Of a stretch of 64,000 bases of DNA, positions 30,238 to 38,561 are shown piece by piece. Source of the stretch: a virus. The position numbers were made by a program, and so were the translations under genes. The stretch lies in the IMG/VR virus record IMGVR_UViG_3300020084_000003, positions 220,777 through 284,776 of that record. One strand, given 5' to 3'. Position 1 is the first letter of the stretch. Each line of letters starts with the position of its first letter. A model generated the notes under the pieces. It ran no database searches and was not told where the DNA came from. It saw only the letters and a list, made by a program, of their open reading frames with translations.

Positions 30238-32736
30238 TTAAACCTTAATATTAGTATTCAATTGATTTTCGACATTTTCAACAACAGTGATTGGAACAGA
30301 AGCAGTCCCTTTAGTTAGAACTAACGAAGAAACATCACCCTTGAAATAGCCAGCCATATGCGGACCAGCACTTCCAACATAAACTTTATCTGTTGTCATT
30401 CCGCCAGCAGTAAATGAAAGCGATCTTGTTGCTCTCTCTGTTCTATTAACTCTAAGATTCATAGTTCTAGTGGTCATATCAACAGAAGAAGTCAATATGT
30501 ATTTATTTGGACTAGCATATGCTGCACTGGTTGAATCTGATCGGTTTGCAGTGTTTGATTTTGTGGTTCTAACGCTATACATGGAATCGTTATCACTAGG
30601 TGCCAACATGGCAAAGTGGTTTGTGGTATTACCAATGAATACCAAGTTGCCGGGTAAAGAGTTTCCGATTGTTTTAATTCCACTTGTCGATACAGTAAAT
30701 CTAGTATCAGTTGAGAAATTGAAAGACTGTGTGGATACCATGAAGTCATTCACACCATCAAATCTGGCAAACCAAACACTCTCTTTATCTTTTTCTATAA
30801 CTTCATACTCACTTATTACATATTGATATTTAGTAGAAGCAGAACCAACTTCAAGCTGAACATTAGTCATATAAAACTCTGCAAAGTGAGATGTATTTGG
30901 GTCGGCTCTAATTATCAACAAATCTACAGAAGTGTTGGCCGTTTTGGTAAATGTCAAATTAAATTTCTGCCAGTAATCTCTCATCTGAATATAAGAAGGT
31001 GCGGGGTCATCTACTGTTCTTCTTAATACCAGATTTGGTTGTGTTTCTTGATAAGCACTCTTACCCATAAAACTTAAAGTATAGGTAACTCCATCAGTAA
31101 GAGTAGCAGTGTTTAATCTCACTCCGCTATAACTTGTCATTCTGTTTATATTCTGGTTTCTTCTAAAAGACATGTAAAAAACGTCATATTCGTTGTCATA
31201 CTTTATATTATTTTTATTAATATTAGGTCTATCGGAAGATGTTTCACTAATGATAGTGAAATGAGATAACACATCTTGACCCACCAACATGTTTCTTCTA
31301 GTAGAACCTACAGGCAACTTGACTGCTCTAGGCGCATAATTTTGGTCAGTCTGTGTTAAAGTCATGTTTCCATTTGAACTTTTCCAAGCTCTTATATGCT
31401 CTCCCGCCTGATAAATGTGAGTTGTAGCGGCAGTGTCAGAATACCAATAATGAGGATGGCCCCAAAAAACTGTGCTTTGAGTGTTTGCAACTGGCGCTAG
31501 TAGAGTATTTACATTTTGAACAATCATGTATTTGTAATCAGTTGATCCGCCTCTTTTCTTGTAATAAGAAAATAGCTTATCTGCCTCGGCCTTGCTTACA
31601 ATTTTATTTACAAATCCCCAACCAACTACACCACCAGTTTCAGTCACTACATCTTTAGGGCCATTTGTAAAACTGTCTGAACCCATGTTAAAGGTTGCAG
31701 TTTTAATTTCATAAGGCAAAATGAAAGACTTTTCCACGCCTGCTATAAAGAGGGTGCCAGACTGTCCAATTAGATTTGATGTGTCTGTAGTTAAAGTGTC
31801 GTCTATAGAATCAAATTTTATATATTCGTAAACAGGCATTTTAGAATCGTTTACATATATGTTATTTCTAACATCTTGATATCTTGTGGCTTCTCTTCCC
31901 ATTTCGATTTGTGGGGATGAAACATCCAATCTAGAAGCACCATCTATCACTACCATATCGCTAATGGCCCCAAATTGGATCATGGGAATTTCTATGTCAT
32001 ATAGGCAAAGGAAAGTTATGGAAACTCTAGCCCATTCTTCATCAACATAAAATATCGTAGTAGACGCATTGCTTATGCCATATTCATATATGTAATTTAC
32101 TGCCATAGTATCTAAATTTACGTTAACAATAATATCAACTTGCTCAGAACCCATTCTCATTGAGAAATATTCTTTGAATTTTCCAAATGAATTTTTTCTG
32201 TTTACATATATGGAAAAAGTAACGTATTTATTTTTTGCTGGAATAGTATGGAAACCCAAGTTTTGTGCTAGAACTACAAAGTCTGACGGATCATCATCCA
32301 CTTCTTTAGACAATATAAAAATCGGATTCCCATTCAAAGTAGAATCAGATGATTGATAAATTGTTGTTCTAGGATCGCCCCATCCAGAATTTATAAACCA
32401 AGGAAAAGCGTTTAACTTGTTTGAGTAAGGAATAATATTTCTAACACCAGTTATAGGTCTTGAACCCATAACTGGCATTCGGGATAAAGTAGATTGATAT
32501 GCATTTCTAGGATTTGTTAGAGAAATCTTACCTGTATGGCTATCCAGTATAGCACCAACAGGCTCACCATACTCACTTTTTATTGAAAAATTTGATTGAG
32601 CATATGTGTTATTCTTATCTACAGTGTAAAGAAACCCACGTTGTGCTGGATAGAAAATATCTTCTGGTGAAAATGAACCAAGGGTGTCTATCCCTTCCAA
32701 AAGATCAGCACTAAAATTATTCTCTACTTTTGGCAT
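30238..32736 (-). CDS. structural protein with LamG-like domains
   Basis: 832 residues. The N terminus is a virion-type segment (GSFSPEDIFYPAQRGFLYTVD). Two stretches with Y.NK..AFPW..SGWGD and RRNMLVGQDVL..FTIISE, each followed by F.....W.R....T, look like paired carbohydrate-binding modules, and the C-terminal 170 residues (WFARFDGVNDFMVSTQSF to LVLTKGT) resemble a LamG/concanavalin fold. Probably a minor structural or tail-surface protein; function unproven. Confidence 0.6.
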   Translation of the reverse strand: MPKVENNFSADLLEGIDTLGSFSPEDIFYPAQRGFLYTVDKNNTYAQSNFSIKSEYGEPVGAILDSHTGKISLTNPRNAYQSTLSRMPVMGSRPITGVRNIIPYSNKLNAFPWFINSGWGDPRTTIYQSSDSTLNGNPIFILSKEVDDDPSDFVVLAQNLGFHTIPAKNKYVTFSIYVNRKNSFGKFKEYFSMRMGSEQVDIIVNVNLDTMAVNYIYEYGISNASTTIFYVDEEWARVSITFLCLYDIEIPMIQFGAISDMVVIDGASRLDVSSPQIEMGREATRYQDVRNNIYVNDSKMPVYEYIKFDSIDDTLTTDTSNLIGQSGTLFIAGVEKSFILPYEIKTATFNMGSDSFTNGPKDVVTETGGVVGWGFVNKIVSKAEADKLFSYYKKRGGSTDYKYMIVQNVNTLLAPVANTQSTVFWGHPHYWYSDTAATTHIYQAGEHIRAWKSSNGNMTLTQTDQNYAPRAVKLPVGSTRRNMLVGQDVLSHFTIISETSSDRPNINKNNIKYDNEYDVFYMSFRRNQNINRMTSYSGVRLNTATLTDGVTYTLSFMGKSAYQETQPNLVLRRTVDDPAPSYIQMRDYWQKFNLTFTKTANTSVDLLIIRADPNTSHFAEFYMTNVQLEVGSASTKYQYVISEYEVIEKDKESVWFARFDGVNDFMVSTQSFNFSTDTRFTVSTSGIKTIGNSLPGNLVFIGNTTNHFAMLAPSDNDSMYSVRTTKSNTANRSDSTSAAYASPNKYILTSSVDMTTRTMNLRVNRTERATRSLSFTAGGMTTDKVYVGSAGPHMAGYFKGDVSSLVLTKGTASVPITVVENVENQLNTNIKV

Positions 32737-32745
32737 ATTAATTCC

Positions 32746-33015
32746 TTAAACTACTTGACCGTCTTCTGACGAAACCTCGAATGAACAAGATGTAATAAAT
32801 TTGTGACCTGCATACATCTCTCTAAAAATAGTCTTGGCATTTTCAACTTGTGCTGCTGATAGGCCATTGAACGTTAAAACTCTTTTATTTGGCGGCGCAA
32901 AAGCATTCCAAAACTCGTGTCTGTAATTGATCTTCATTAAAAATGAGTTGAGTTTTTCGTCATACTCATCATTAATACTTGGAACAGTAACCTTCAATTG
33001 GTATTTATCATACAT
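32746..33015 (-). CDS. hypothetical protein
   Basis: 89 residues, starts with a beta strand (YQLKVTVPSI) and continues with FWNAFAPPNKRVLTFNGLSAAQVENAK, an alternating pattern seen in small ferredoxin-like folds. Located 10 nt before the 832-residue structural gene. Confidence 0.55.
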   Translation of the reverse strand: MYDKYQLKVTVPSINDEYDEKLNSFLMKINYRHEFWNAFAPPNKRVLTFNGLSAAQVENAKTIFREMYAGHKFITSCSFEVSSEDGQVV

Positions 33016-33032
33016 TTTTGTATTCCCTTATG

Positions 33033-33067
33033 AAAAAAGCCCACTGATAATTAATCAGTGGGCTTTG
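33033..33067 (-). terminator. terminator downstream of tRNA-Ala
   Basis: AAAGCCCACTGAT, short loop, ATCAGTGGGCTTTTTT on the minus strand, 9 nt after tRNA-Ala. Long stem and T run; probably ends the tRNA-Arg/tRNA-Ala transcript. Confidence 0.85.
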
Positions 33068-33075
33068 TGAAAAAT

Positions 33076-33151
33076 TGGTGGAGTATGTCGGTTTCGAACC
33101 GACTACCTCCTGCTTGCAAAGCAGGCGCTCTACCCATTGAGCTAATACCCC
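33076..33151 (-). tRNA. tRNA-Ala(TGC)
   Basis: Full cloverleaf: acceptor GGGGTAT/ATACTCC, D arm GCTC..GAGC, anticodon loop TTTGCAA, T arm GTCGG/CCGAC; CCA encoded. Confidence 0.95.
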
Positions 33152-33161
33152 AATTAAAATA

Positions 33162-33237
33162 TGGACCACTTAGAGGGAGTCGAACCCCCAACTCGACGTT
33201 CGTAGCATCGTGTTATCTCCGGTTTCACTATAAGTGG
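33162..33237 (-). tRNA. tRNA-Arg(ACG)
   Basis: Acceptor CCACTTA/TAAGTGG, anticodon stem CGATG/CGTCG with loop CTACGAA, T loop TTCGACT, CCA encoded. The D stem is only 3 bp. Discriminator base is T. Confidence 0.85.
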
Positions 33238-33248
33238 ATATGTATTAT

Positions 33249-33479
33249 TTATGCAAATTCTCTTTGATAAATCTCATATCTTTTCTTTTTACCAAGAATT
33301 CTATGATAATTTCTAGTTGCATATACTAAATGGTTGTATGAAAAAGACCCGTAATATGCACTCTCTCTTCTTGACAATACATAGTTTCTGGCGTTTTCAA
33401 ATTCGTTTTTTGCTAGTTCAACGTCTAGCTCTGATACAGGCTTGGGCGGAAAATATTTCCAGATAAAGTTTCTTAACAT
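33249..33479 (-). CDS. hypothetical protein
   Basis: 76 residues rich in aromatic and basic residues. No family recognised. SD AGGAG. An extended -10 (TGTTATAAT) lies just upstream. Confidence 0.55.
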   Translation of the reverse strand: MLRNFIWKYFPPKPVSELDVELAKNEFENARNYVLSRRESAYYGSFSYNHLVYATRNYHRILGKKKRYEIYQREFA

Positions 33480-33508
33480 AAGTGTCTCCTTTTCTTTTAC
33501 ACGTGTGC

Positions 33509-33517
33509 ATTATAACA
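33509..33517 (-). promoter_or_regulatory. extended -10 promoter
   Basis: TGTTATAAT on the minus strand, about 30 nt before the 33249 gene; no clear -35. Confidence 0.4.
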
Positions 33518-33576
33518 CACTACAAAAGAAATGAGTAGACCCTTTATCGGTAAAGCCGATATGCACTCAGTGCAAC

Positions 33577-34014
33577 TTACTTTAGAACCTTACCATTTCT
33601 GATAGAAAATTCTGTTACAGATTTCCATGTAAAGTGACAGTCATGATAAACCTTAACATCAACGTTTTGCAATTCTTCAATATTTGCGTTTATTGACCAA
33701 GGTCCAGCAAAATGAATTCCAGCATATCGTGTGGTTTCTCTTCCTCTATAGACACTTCTGATTTTAGGTTTCTGGATGGTATCTAGATTTTCCTCTACCA
33801 TGTAGAATTCTATATCATAAAATGAACAAGAGCTTCTTTTTTTATCAAAGGACAAAAACATATCTGTCTCATAATCTTCATTGTCAGATTCCTTTAGCAC
33901 ATACTCAAAGTTTGTGACTATAGGAAACAATTTAGTTTCTATTTTGCCGGGAAGCTCACTAATCAATAGTAGAAACATCCATATAACAAATATTAATTTT
34001 AGATTTTGCGACAT
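33577..34014 (-). CDS. membrane-anchored protein, paralogue of 38562
   Basis: 145 residues. A hydrophobic N terminus (KLIFVIWMFLLLISELPG) is an uncleaved anchor or signal peptide. The rest matches the protein at 38562 in spaced motifs: PG(K/R)(I/L)E, (L/Y)FP(I/V)(V/L)T, FLSF.K.R.SC, R(Y/F)AG, GPW, and a C-terminal H.C.F/Y..S/T...IR(N/D)G. Two Cys are conserved, compatible with an exported disulfide protein. Function unknown. Translation appears controlled by the hairpin at 34015-34071. Confidence 0.65.
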   Translation of the reverse strand: MSQNLKLIFVIWMFLLLISELPGKIETKLFPIVTNFEYVLKESDNEDYETDMFLSFDKKRSSCSFYDIEFYMVEENLDTIQKPKIRSVYRGRETTRYAGIHFAGPWSINANIEELQNVDVKVYHDCHFTWKSVTEFSIRNGKVLK

Positions 34015-34071
34015 TAGTTTCTCCTAAACGCATAAAGTTCCATTATATTTATAATTACTTGCGTTTAGGAG
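34015..34071 (-). promoter_or_regulatory. SD-sequestering hairpin with late promoter in loop
   Basis: On the minus strand CTCCTAAACGCA (34060-34071) pairs perfectly over 12 bp with TGCGTTTAGGAG (34021-34032), which contains the AGGAG ribosome-binding site 6 nt before the ATG at 34014. TATAAATA lies in the loop at 34046-34053. A transcript from upstream would hide the SD; a late transcript starting inside the loop would lack the 5' arm and expose it. Confidence 0.75.
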
Positions 34072-34135
34072 ATTAATTTTTCGTTACTTATTCAATAGAT
34101 AGACAAATTTATTTACCTATCTTTTTGTATAGGTT

Positions 34136-34489
34136 TTATCGAACCGATGTTGCTCTAGTTGCTGAAACTAGTGTCCATAGCATAGCTAGAACAGAACCGG
34201 CACCACCAATGATTAGCATGATTGTGCTGTTGTCAGCATAACCAAAAGCTAGAAGAATGGTTGAAAGAGCAGCTAGTGCCATTTTAATCCATTCATTTTG
34301 AGCTTCGCTCATGGTGTTGGTTGTGTATGCATCATATAGTTTCCAGAATGCTACGCCAAATGACATAGCGGCACCGATAACAAGTTGTGCTGTAGCAGCA
34401 GTTAGCCAACCTAGAGTTACTAGGAAACCAGCTATAGCGGTAAGCAAAACCTTAGCAAATGGTGCATACGGTCTTAAAGCTTCTTTCAT
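34136..34489 (-). CDS. small membrane protein, possible holin
   Basis: 117 residues with three or four hydrophobic segments: about 11-33 (FAKVLLTAIAGFLVTLGWLT), 36-52, 68-84 (MALAALSTILLAFGYA) and 88-106 (TIMLIIGGAGSVLAMLWTLV), and a short basic C terminus. The size and topology fit phage holins, but no lysin gene is adjacent in this window, so holin is only one possibility. Confidence 0.5.
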   Translation of the reverse strand: MKEALRPYAPFAKVLLTAIAGFLVTLGWLTAATAQLVIGAAMSFGVAFWKLYDAYTTNTMSEAQNEWIKMALAALSTILLAFGYADNSTIMLIIGGAGSVLAMLWTLVSATRATSVR

Positions 34490-34503
34490 TTATATATCCT
34501 CAT

Positions 34504-35043
34504 TTAATATCTGTTTAATGTTCTACCTTTAAAATATCCATCTGGTATCTCATCACATTCTTTAATTTTAATGTTATCTACACCATTGGTATACCAAGAA
34601 GAACCATATTGTGAATTTTTAGTTCCCTTATAAGAAGGGTGTTTTAGATTTTCTTTTTTAGCTTCATTAAGAGAAGCATTTTCTTTTCTTCTATCGACAT
34701 AATCAGACCACTTTTTTGATCTTAGCAATCCTAATTTTTTACTTTCAGGTGTAGCCTTTTTGATGTTTTCAACAGATGCCTTTATCATCATCTCAGATGT
34801 TTTTCTTTCTGCGATATTTTCTTCCATAGATATAAATCTACAATTACCATAGATATAATCTCCGGTATCATTATATCTAGCTAAATGATATCCATCGTTA
34901 GACCAATGCGAAGATTTAATCCCCGCATCTTCCAAAAGTTTTATAATATCATCAAAAGAAAGTTCAAATCTTATATTTTCTTTTGATGCATTTACTTTTT
35001 TGTTTTTAAACTTTTGTTTTAGTTTTCTATCGTCATCTATCAT
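34504..35043 (-). CDS. HNH-type homing endonuclease
   Basis: Start MIDDDRKLKQ is chosen because a longer frame would run through tRNA-Ser(GCT). The 179-residue product has HLARYNDTGDYIYGNC followed by RFISMEENIAER, the C-terminal half of a phage HNH variant, and ends with SSWYTNG...IKECDEIPDGYFKGR, a motif shared with homing endonucleases at 2368 and 43037. It abuts tRNA-Ser(GCT), a typical intergenic location for free-standing homing genes. Confidence 0.6.
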   Translation of the reverse strand: MIDDDRKLKQKFKNKKVNASKENIRFELSFDDIIKLLEDAGIKSSHWSNDGYHLARYNDTGDYIYGNCRFISMEENIAERKTSEMMIKASVENIKKATPESKKLGLLRSKKWSDYVDRRKENASLNEAKKENLKHPSYKGTKNSQYGSSWYTNGVDNIKIKECDEIPDGYFKGRTLNRY

Positions 35044-35059
35044 GCCAATTTCCGAATAA

Positions 35060-35149
35060 TGGCGGATGGTGTGAGATTCGAACTCACGGGACGCTTTTAC
35101 ACGTCCATAGATTAGCAATCTACTGCAATAACCGCTCTGCCAACCATCC
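35060..35149 (-). tRNA. tRNA-Ser(GCT)
   Basis: Class II tRNA: acceptor GGATGGT/ACCATCC, anticodon loop TTGCTAA, long variable arm, T arm GTGAG/CTCAC, G73, CCA encoded. Confidence 0.95.
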
Positions 35150-35155
35150 AATTCT

Positions 35156-35428
35156 TTAATACTTATATGCTTTCATAATAACAGGTTCTTCATAGCTAAA
35201 GTTGATAAATTTAACAATGTTATCTCTTTCATCATCTTCAATCTTAACCTCGGCAGCAACCAAATGTCTAATGACAAGATCATAGTCAATATGACCTCCC
35301 ACACTAAAAGCATTAATTACTACATTTTCAAGCATGTCTTCAAACTTTATTTTCGAATTGACTACACAACATTTACCTACACCCTTTAAAGTATACAAAA
35401 TAATAGTATTACCTCTATCAATATACAT
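35156..35428 (-). CDS. hypothetical protein
   Basis: Start MYIDRGNTII is preferred because GGAG lies 8 nt upstream. 90 residues; no family recognised. Promoter at 35458-35486. Confidence 0.55.
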   Translation of the reverse strand: MYIDRGNTIILYTLKGVGKCCVVNSKIKFEDMLENVVINAFSVGGHIDYDLVIRHLVAAEVKIEDDERDNIVKFINFSYEEPVIMKAYKY

Positions 35429-35457
35429 GTAAATGTCTCCTATCAATTCATTCTTGC

Positions 35458-35486
35458 AATGTAACACAATTCTTTTACTATGTCAA
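35458..35486 (-). promoter_or_regulatory. sigma70-type promoter
   Basis: TTGACA, 17 nt, TACATT on the minus strand, ahead of the 35156 gene and overlapping the stop of the 35483 gene. Confidence 0.65.
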
Positions 35487-35773
35487 GCAAAAATTAGTGT
35501 ATAAACCTCAGAATCTTCAACTTCTGCATCAGCGGCTAGGGCTTTTAGTTCTGACCCGGTTCTGGTAAAATGGAAAGTAAAATACTTACCTGCGATACCT
35601 TTGACGGCCAAATCCATTTCTTCTGTTCTGTCTTCAACATCGTCACCATTTTCAAAAATGGCAAATCCTATTAGTGCCTCATCTCTACCTGCTAGATTAT
35701 TGGCAAGTTGCACAACCCATTCTTCGGTATTTTTTAATTTGCCTACTAACATTTTATTCCTTTTTACTTTCAA
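35483..35773 (-). CDS. hypothetical protein
   Basis: 96 residues, acidic C terminus. Pattern VGKLKNTEEWVVQLANNLAG suggests a small alpha/beta fold. No family recognised. Overlaps the next gene start by 20 nt. Confidence 0.55.
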   Translation of the reverse strand: MKVKRNKMLVGKLKNTEEWVVQLANNLAGRDEALIGFAIFENGDDVEDRTEEMDLAVKGIAGKYFTFHFTRTGSELKALAADAEVEDSEVYTLIFA

Positions 35774-35960
35774 TATGTTCTATTCTATCTTCCAAAATAT
35801 AAAGATATTTAATCATAACCAACTCTTGCTCTCGCAACAAATCTCTACTAATTTCATCCAGATTAGCGAACGTTTCAGTATCAAAAAAGTCTTTCAGCTT
35901 TTCTATTTTGTCTTTAAGATCGTTTTTCTCGGCTATAAGCCTTGTCATAAAATTTGGCAT
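35754..35960 (-). CDS. small coiled-coil protein
   Basis: 68 residues, heptad-like leucine spacing (LIAEKNDLKDKIEKLKDFFD). Part of a tight run of small minus-strand genes. Function unknown. Confidence 0.5.
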   Translation of the reverse strand: MPNFMTRLIAEKNDLKDKIEKLKDFFDTETFANLDEISRDLLREQELVMIKYLYILEDRIEHIESKKE

Positions 35961-35962
35961 TT

Positions 35963-36316
35963 TTAAACCTTATATGATATGTAAATTTCAGCTACTATTT
36001 CTTCATTTGCATCTGGGTCATAATCACTTCTAGTAGAAACAGTGTATCCAAGAATTTCGAAAAATTTCTTTATGATACTTATTCTTTTTTCTTCTACCAT
36101 ACCATAACTAAGCTTATCAAAGTCAGATACTTCTGATTTCTCTTCTAGAGAAATAGACTCTTCGAGTGAAAATGCCCAAGGCATCCTATAAAAAGTTGGT
36201 ATAATTGTCTCAACCCTTTCATACAAAAAGTCTATCATTTTTTTGGTTTCTTCGTCGGCGCGATTGTAAATGACCATCGCACTTTCTTTTCTCATCTCAT
36301 CCGCTGTCTTAAACAT
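35963..36316 (-). CDS. hypothetical protein
   Basis: 117 residues, acidic, helix-rich; no family recognised. Sits between two other small genes with 2-9 nt gaps, so likely in an operon. Confidence 0.55.
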   Translation of the reverse strand: MFKTADEMRKESAMVIYNRADEETKKMIDFLYERVETIIPTFYRMPWAFSLEESISLEEKSEVSDFDKLSYGMVEEKRISIIKKFFEILGYTVSTRSDYDPDANEEIVAEIYISYKV

Positions 36317-36325
36317 ATGTAATCC

Positions 36326-36655
36326 TTATTCAATCACTTTTTGTTCTTCTCGGTCCCAAACACAGTAGTCTTTATAAAATCTGCCTCCATAGATCATAAA
36401 ACCTTCATTGGACTTATAAAGCACTTCTCTAGAACCTTCCAACCAATCGTTAATCTTAAAATTAAAATCGTAAACATCTGCTTTAAAATCTATAACATTG
36501 TTTCCATCTTCATCTAAACTTTTTGCGACAGGAGTTTTAACAATGCTCATGCACATCATGCCCATATCGGTTTCATAGAATTTATCGCCAACACGCATTT
36601 CAGAAAGGTCTTTGAAGCTCATGCTCTCATCAACCATAACCAAATATCTACCCAT
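36326..36655 (-). CDS. hypothetical protein
   Basis: 109 residues, no family recognised. Mixed alpha/beta with FMIYGGRFYKDYCVWD near the C terminus, a motif also partly seen in the 49868 product (GRFYKDYTHEEY). Confidence 0.5.
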   Translation of the reverse strand: MGRYLVMVDESMSFKDLSEMRVGDKFYETDMGMMCMSIVKTPVAKSLDEDGNNVIDFKADVYDFNFKINDWLEGSREVLYKSNEGFMIYGGRFYKDYCVWDREEQKVIE

Positions 36656-36672
36656 AATATAAACCTTTTTAT

Positions 36673-36746
36673 TGGAGTCCTGTAAGGGAGTCGAACCCCT
36701 CTATCGTGAGTTGCAGTCACGCGCCTAACCGCTCGGCCAACAGGAC
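36673..36746 (-). tRNA. tRNA-Cys(GCA)
   Basis: Acceptor GTCCTGT/ACAGGAC, anticodon stem CGTGA/TCACG with loop CTGCAAC, T loop TTCGACT, T73, CCA encoded. Confidence 0.95.
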
Positions 36747-36747
36747 A

Positions 36748-37167
36748 TTATTTCGTCAATAGAGATACTATCTTCATTTCTCTGTTTATAATGGAATATA
36801 TAATTCCGCTTTCTTGCATCTTTCTCCAAAACTTATCAACAGATACTTCATCAAGATATACAAAATCAAATGTATTCCGACGACCTCTGAACCTATCAAA
36901 ATTGGCCTCTATAGAATAAGCTCTTCCGTCGAAATTATAATGCGCCATCTTTTCATTGGCAACGAATACTGTGGCGTTTCTTTCTTCCATGAAAGTTCTA
37001 ATATATTCTGTCTTACCACAAAATCTTGGTAAGGAAATTTCTAAAGTATTAAATTCTTTTATATGGCTCAAGACCTCAAAATTATTTTTATGTTGATTTA
37101 GTGCTTCTTTTGAATGATTAAGAAATGCTCTCTCCATATAGAAGATTTCATTTGTCATTTTTACCAT
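36748..37167 (-). CDS. small P-loop NTPase-like protein
   Basis: 139 residues. A Walker A-like LPRFCGKTEYI near residue 48 and a Walker B-like FDFVYLDEVS near 103 are spaced as in helicase/terminase-type ATPases, but the protein is too short for a full RecA fold. Could be a degenerate or partner ATPase. The ATG overlaps the preceding gene by 7 nt. Confidence 0.55.
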   Translation of the reverse strand: MVKMTNEIFYMERAFLNHSKEALNQHKNNFEVLSHIKEFNTLEISLPRFCGKTEYIRTFMEERNATVFVANEKMAHYNFDGRAYSIEANFDRFRGRRNTFDFVYLDEVSVDKFWRKMQESGIIYSIINREMKIVSLLTK

Positions 37168-37436
37168 TGCAGCCCTACATTAACATCATCTGAATGTTTA
37201 AAACCTGCACGAATAGTATCTTTGTAATATAGATTATTGTAGATAAAGGGAAACACAATCCAAGATAGACCGCCAGTTAACGATGCCAAAATGAATTGAA
37301 TTAGCGCCCATTTATAATCACCACGAATAAGTGCAGGGAAGCACCCAAAAAACAGTGTAGTCCAAGAAAATCCAATTGGCACATCTCGCCTCTCATCCGT
37401 TCTGGGATGCGTCATATACTCAATTTTGTGTGCCAT
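37161..37436 (-). CDS. DUF2628-like membrane protein
   Basis: 91 residues. GFSWTTLFFGCFPALIRGDYKWALIQFILASLTGGLSWIVFPFIYNN with two hydrophobic segments is the pattern of small DUF2628-type membrane proteins found in bacteria and phages. Function unknown. Promoter at 37467-37495. Confidence 0.65.
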   Translation of the reverse strand: MAHKIEYMTHPRTDERRDVPIGFSWTTLFFGCFPALIRGDYKWALIQFILASLTGGLSWIVFPFIYNNLYYKDTIRAGFKHSDDVNVGLQW

Positions 37437-37466
37437 AACATTTCTCCATAATCTAATAACAACTAC

Positions 37467-37495
37467 ACTCTATCACATTGTAGTTGACATGTCAA
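37467..37495 (-). promoter_or_regulatory. sigma70-type promoter
   Basis: TTGACA, 17 nt, TAGAGT on the minus strand upstream of the DUF2628-like gene. Confidence 0.65.
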
Positions 37496-37691
37496 GATAA
37501 TAATCTATCTCAACATCTCTTGGCATTATATACATTTTAATATTTTCATAAACATAATAGTAATTCCAAAACACTATGGTCTTGTCATACATTTTGGTTG
37601 GTAGATATGCAAATTTTCTTTTTACATTTCGACAAAATTCTTCTCTTCTGAATATTTTATCTTTATTCTTCTTGCAGTTTTTGCTCGACAT
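37473..37691 (-). CDS. small basic aromatic protein
   Basis: 72 residues, N-terminal CKKNKDKIFRREEFCRNVKRK, then Tyr-rich. No family recognised. Overlaps the MazG-like gene's end by 29 nt, so the true start may be internal. Confidence 0.4.
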   Translation of the reverse strand: MSSKNCKKNKDKIFRREEFCRNVKRKFAYLPTKMYDKTIVFWNYYYVYENIKMYIMPRDVEIDYYLDMSTTM

Positions 37692-37971
37692 TTGTATAAT
37701 TCCTGATCCATTTAGAATACTTCTTGTGCATAACTTGCTCCAAGACTTCCATATTTATATCAGGATCGTGCATTGCTATGATATCTAACATGCACAAAAT
37801 AACGTCAACTGCTTCACCTACAACACCATCGTCGCCTTCACCAAAACCTTCTTCAAGGTTGAAGATTTCTTCGTCCAGTTCATCCATTTCAAAATTAGCA
37901 TGTTGGAAAATGTCTTTAATTTTACGTTTGTTCTCAACTTGCCGACACAGGGCAATCCAATCAGTGTTCAT
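37663..37971 (-). CDS. MazG-like nucleotide pyrophosphohydrolase
   Basis: 102 residues. The helical pattern GVVGEAVDVILCMLDIIAMHDPD with E..D spacing and the C-terminal KKYSKWIRN match short MazG-like/all-alpha NTP pyrophosphatases (E-x-x-D metal site). Such phage enzymes hydrolyse NTPs or alarmone-type nucleotides. Confidence 0.65.
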   Translation of the reverse strand: MNTDWIALCRQVENKRKIKDIFQHANFEMDELDEEIFNLEEGFGEGDDGVVGEAVDVILCMLDIIAMHDPDINMEVLEQVMHKKYSKWIRNYTNVEQKLQEE

Positions 37972-37990
37972 AATATACCTCTAAAATTAA

Positions 37991-38064
37991 TGGCAGGGGC
38001 GGCAGGAATCAAACCCGCGCTAAATGGTTTGGAATCACTTGTGCTATCATTACACCACACCCCC
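37991..38064 (-). tRNA. tRNA-Trp(CCA)
   Basis: Acceptor GGGGGTG/CGCCCCT with two wobble pairs, D arm GTGT..GCAC, loop TTCCAAA, T loop TTTGATT, G73, CCA encoded. The A31-C39 pair is a mismatch. Confidence 0.8.
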
Positions 38065-38070
38065 AAATTT

Positions 38071-38310
38071 TTACTGTAAACTGCGTATTGCCTTAGCTAC
38101 ATCTGCCGGTGTAACTCTTATGACATACGCATCATGGTTTTCACCATATAATGCGCTGTATGCTTCACCGCAACATTCACATGTCATTTCATGTTCGCTA
38201 CCAATTTTTTCATTTTCAAAAACTTTTTTATAGCCATGAATTTTAGTATGAGTCTTACCCACAACATATTTATACTTAACACCGTCTACTGTAATATTTC
38301 TATATCCCAC
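38071..38310 (-). CDS. hypothetical protein with Cys pair
   Basis: 79 residues with CECCGEAY and two His nearby, a possible small zinc site. No family recognised. Confidence 0.5.
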   Translation of the reverse strand: MGYRNITVDGVKYKYVVGKTHTKIHGYKKVFENEKIGSEHEMTCECCGEAYSALYGENHDAYVIRVTPADVAKAIRSLQ

Positions 38311-38356
38311 AACAATCTCCTATATCTAGGGTTAACGGCCAAAATGGCCTAAAATT

Positions 38357-38436
38357 ATACCTTGGCAGGATTCGAACCTGCGCTAGACCCACCCTTTCGG
38401 GACTCGATACCAACTTCTCATTACGGCAACAAGGTA
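38357..38436 (-). tRNA. degenerate tRNA-like gene
   Basis: T arm GCAGG/CCTGC with loop TTCGAAT and an acceptor TACCTTG/CAAGGTA that extends to 10 bp. No CCA. The centre does not fold as D and anticodon arms; it contains CCC-GAAA-GGG and GTTGG/CTAGC helices instead. No anticodon assigned. Confidence 0.5.
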
Positions 38437-38482
38437 TAATGCCTTATAACACTCGAATCTATGTGTGTCAAGTGTAAAATAA

Positions 38483-38557
38483 TGGTAGAGGATACAGGAA
38501 TCGAACCTGTTCTTCGAAGGGTGTAAACCTCCTGCCTTCCCATCTGGCTCATCCTCC
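38483..38557 (-). tRNA. tRNA-Val(TAC)
   Basis: Acceptor GGAGGAT/ATCCTCT (G1-U72), anticodon stem GGAGG/CCTTC with loop TTTACAC, T loop TTCGATT, CCA encoded. Confidence 0.92.
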
Positions 38558-38561
38558 AAAC

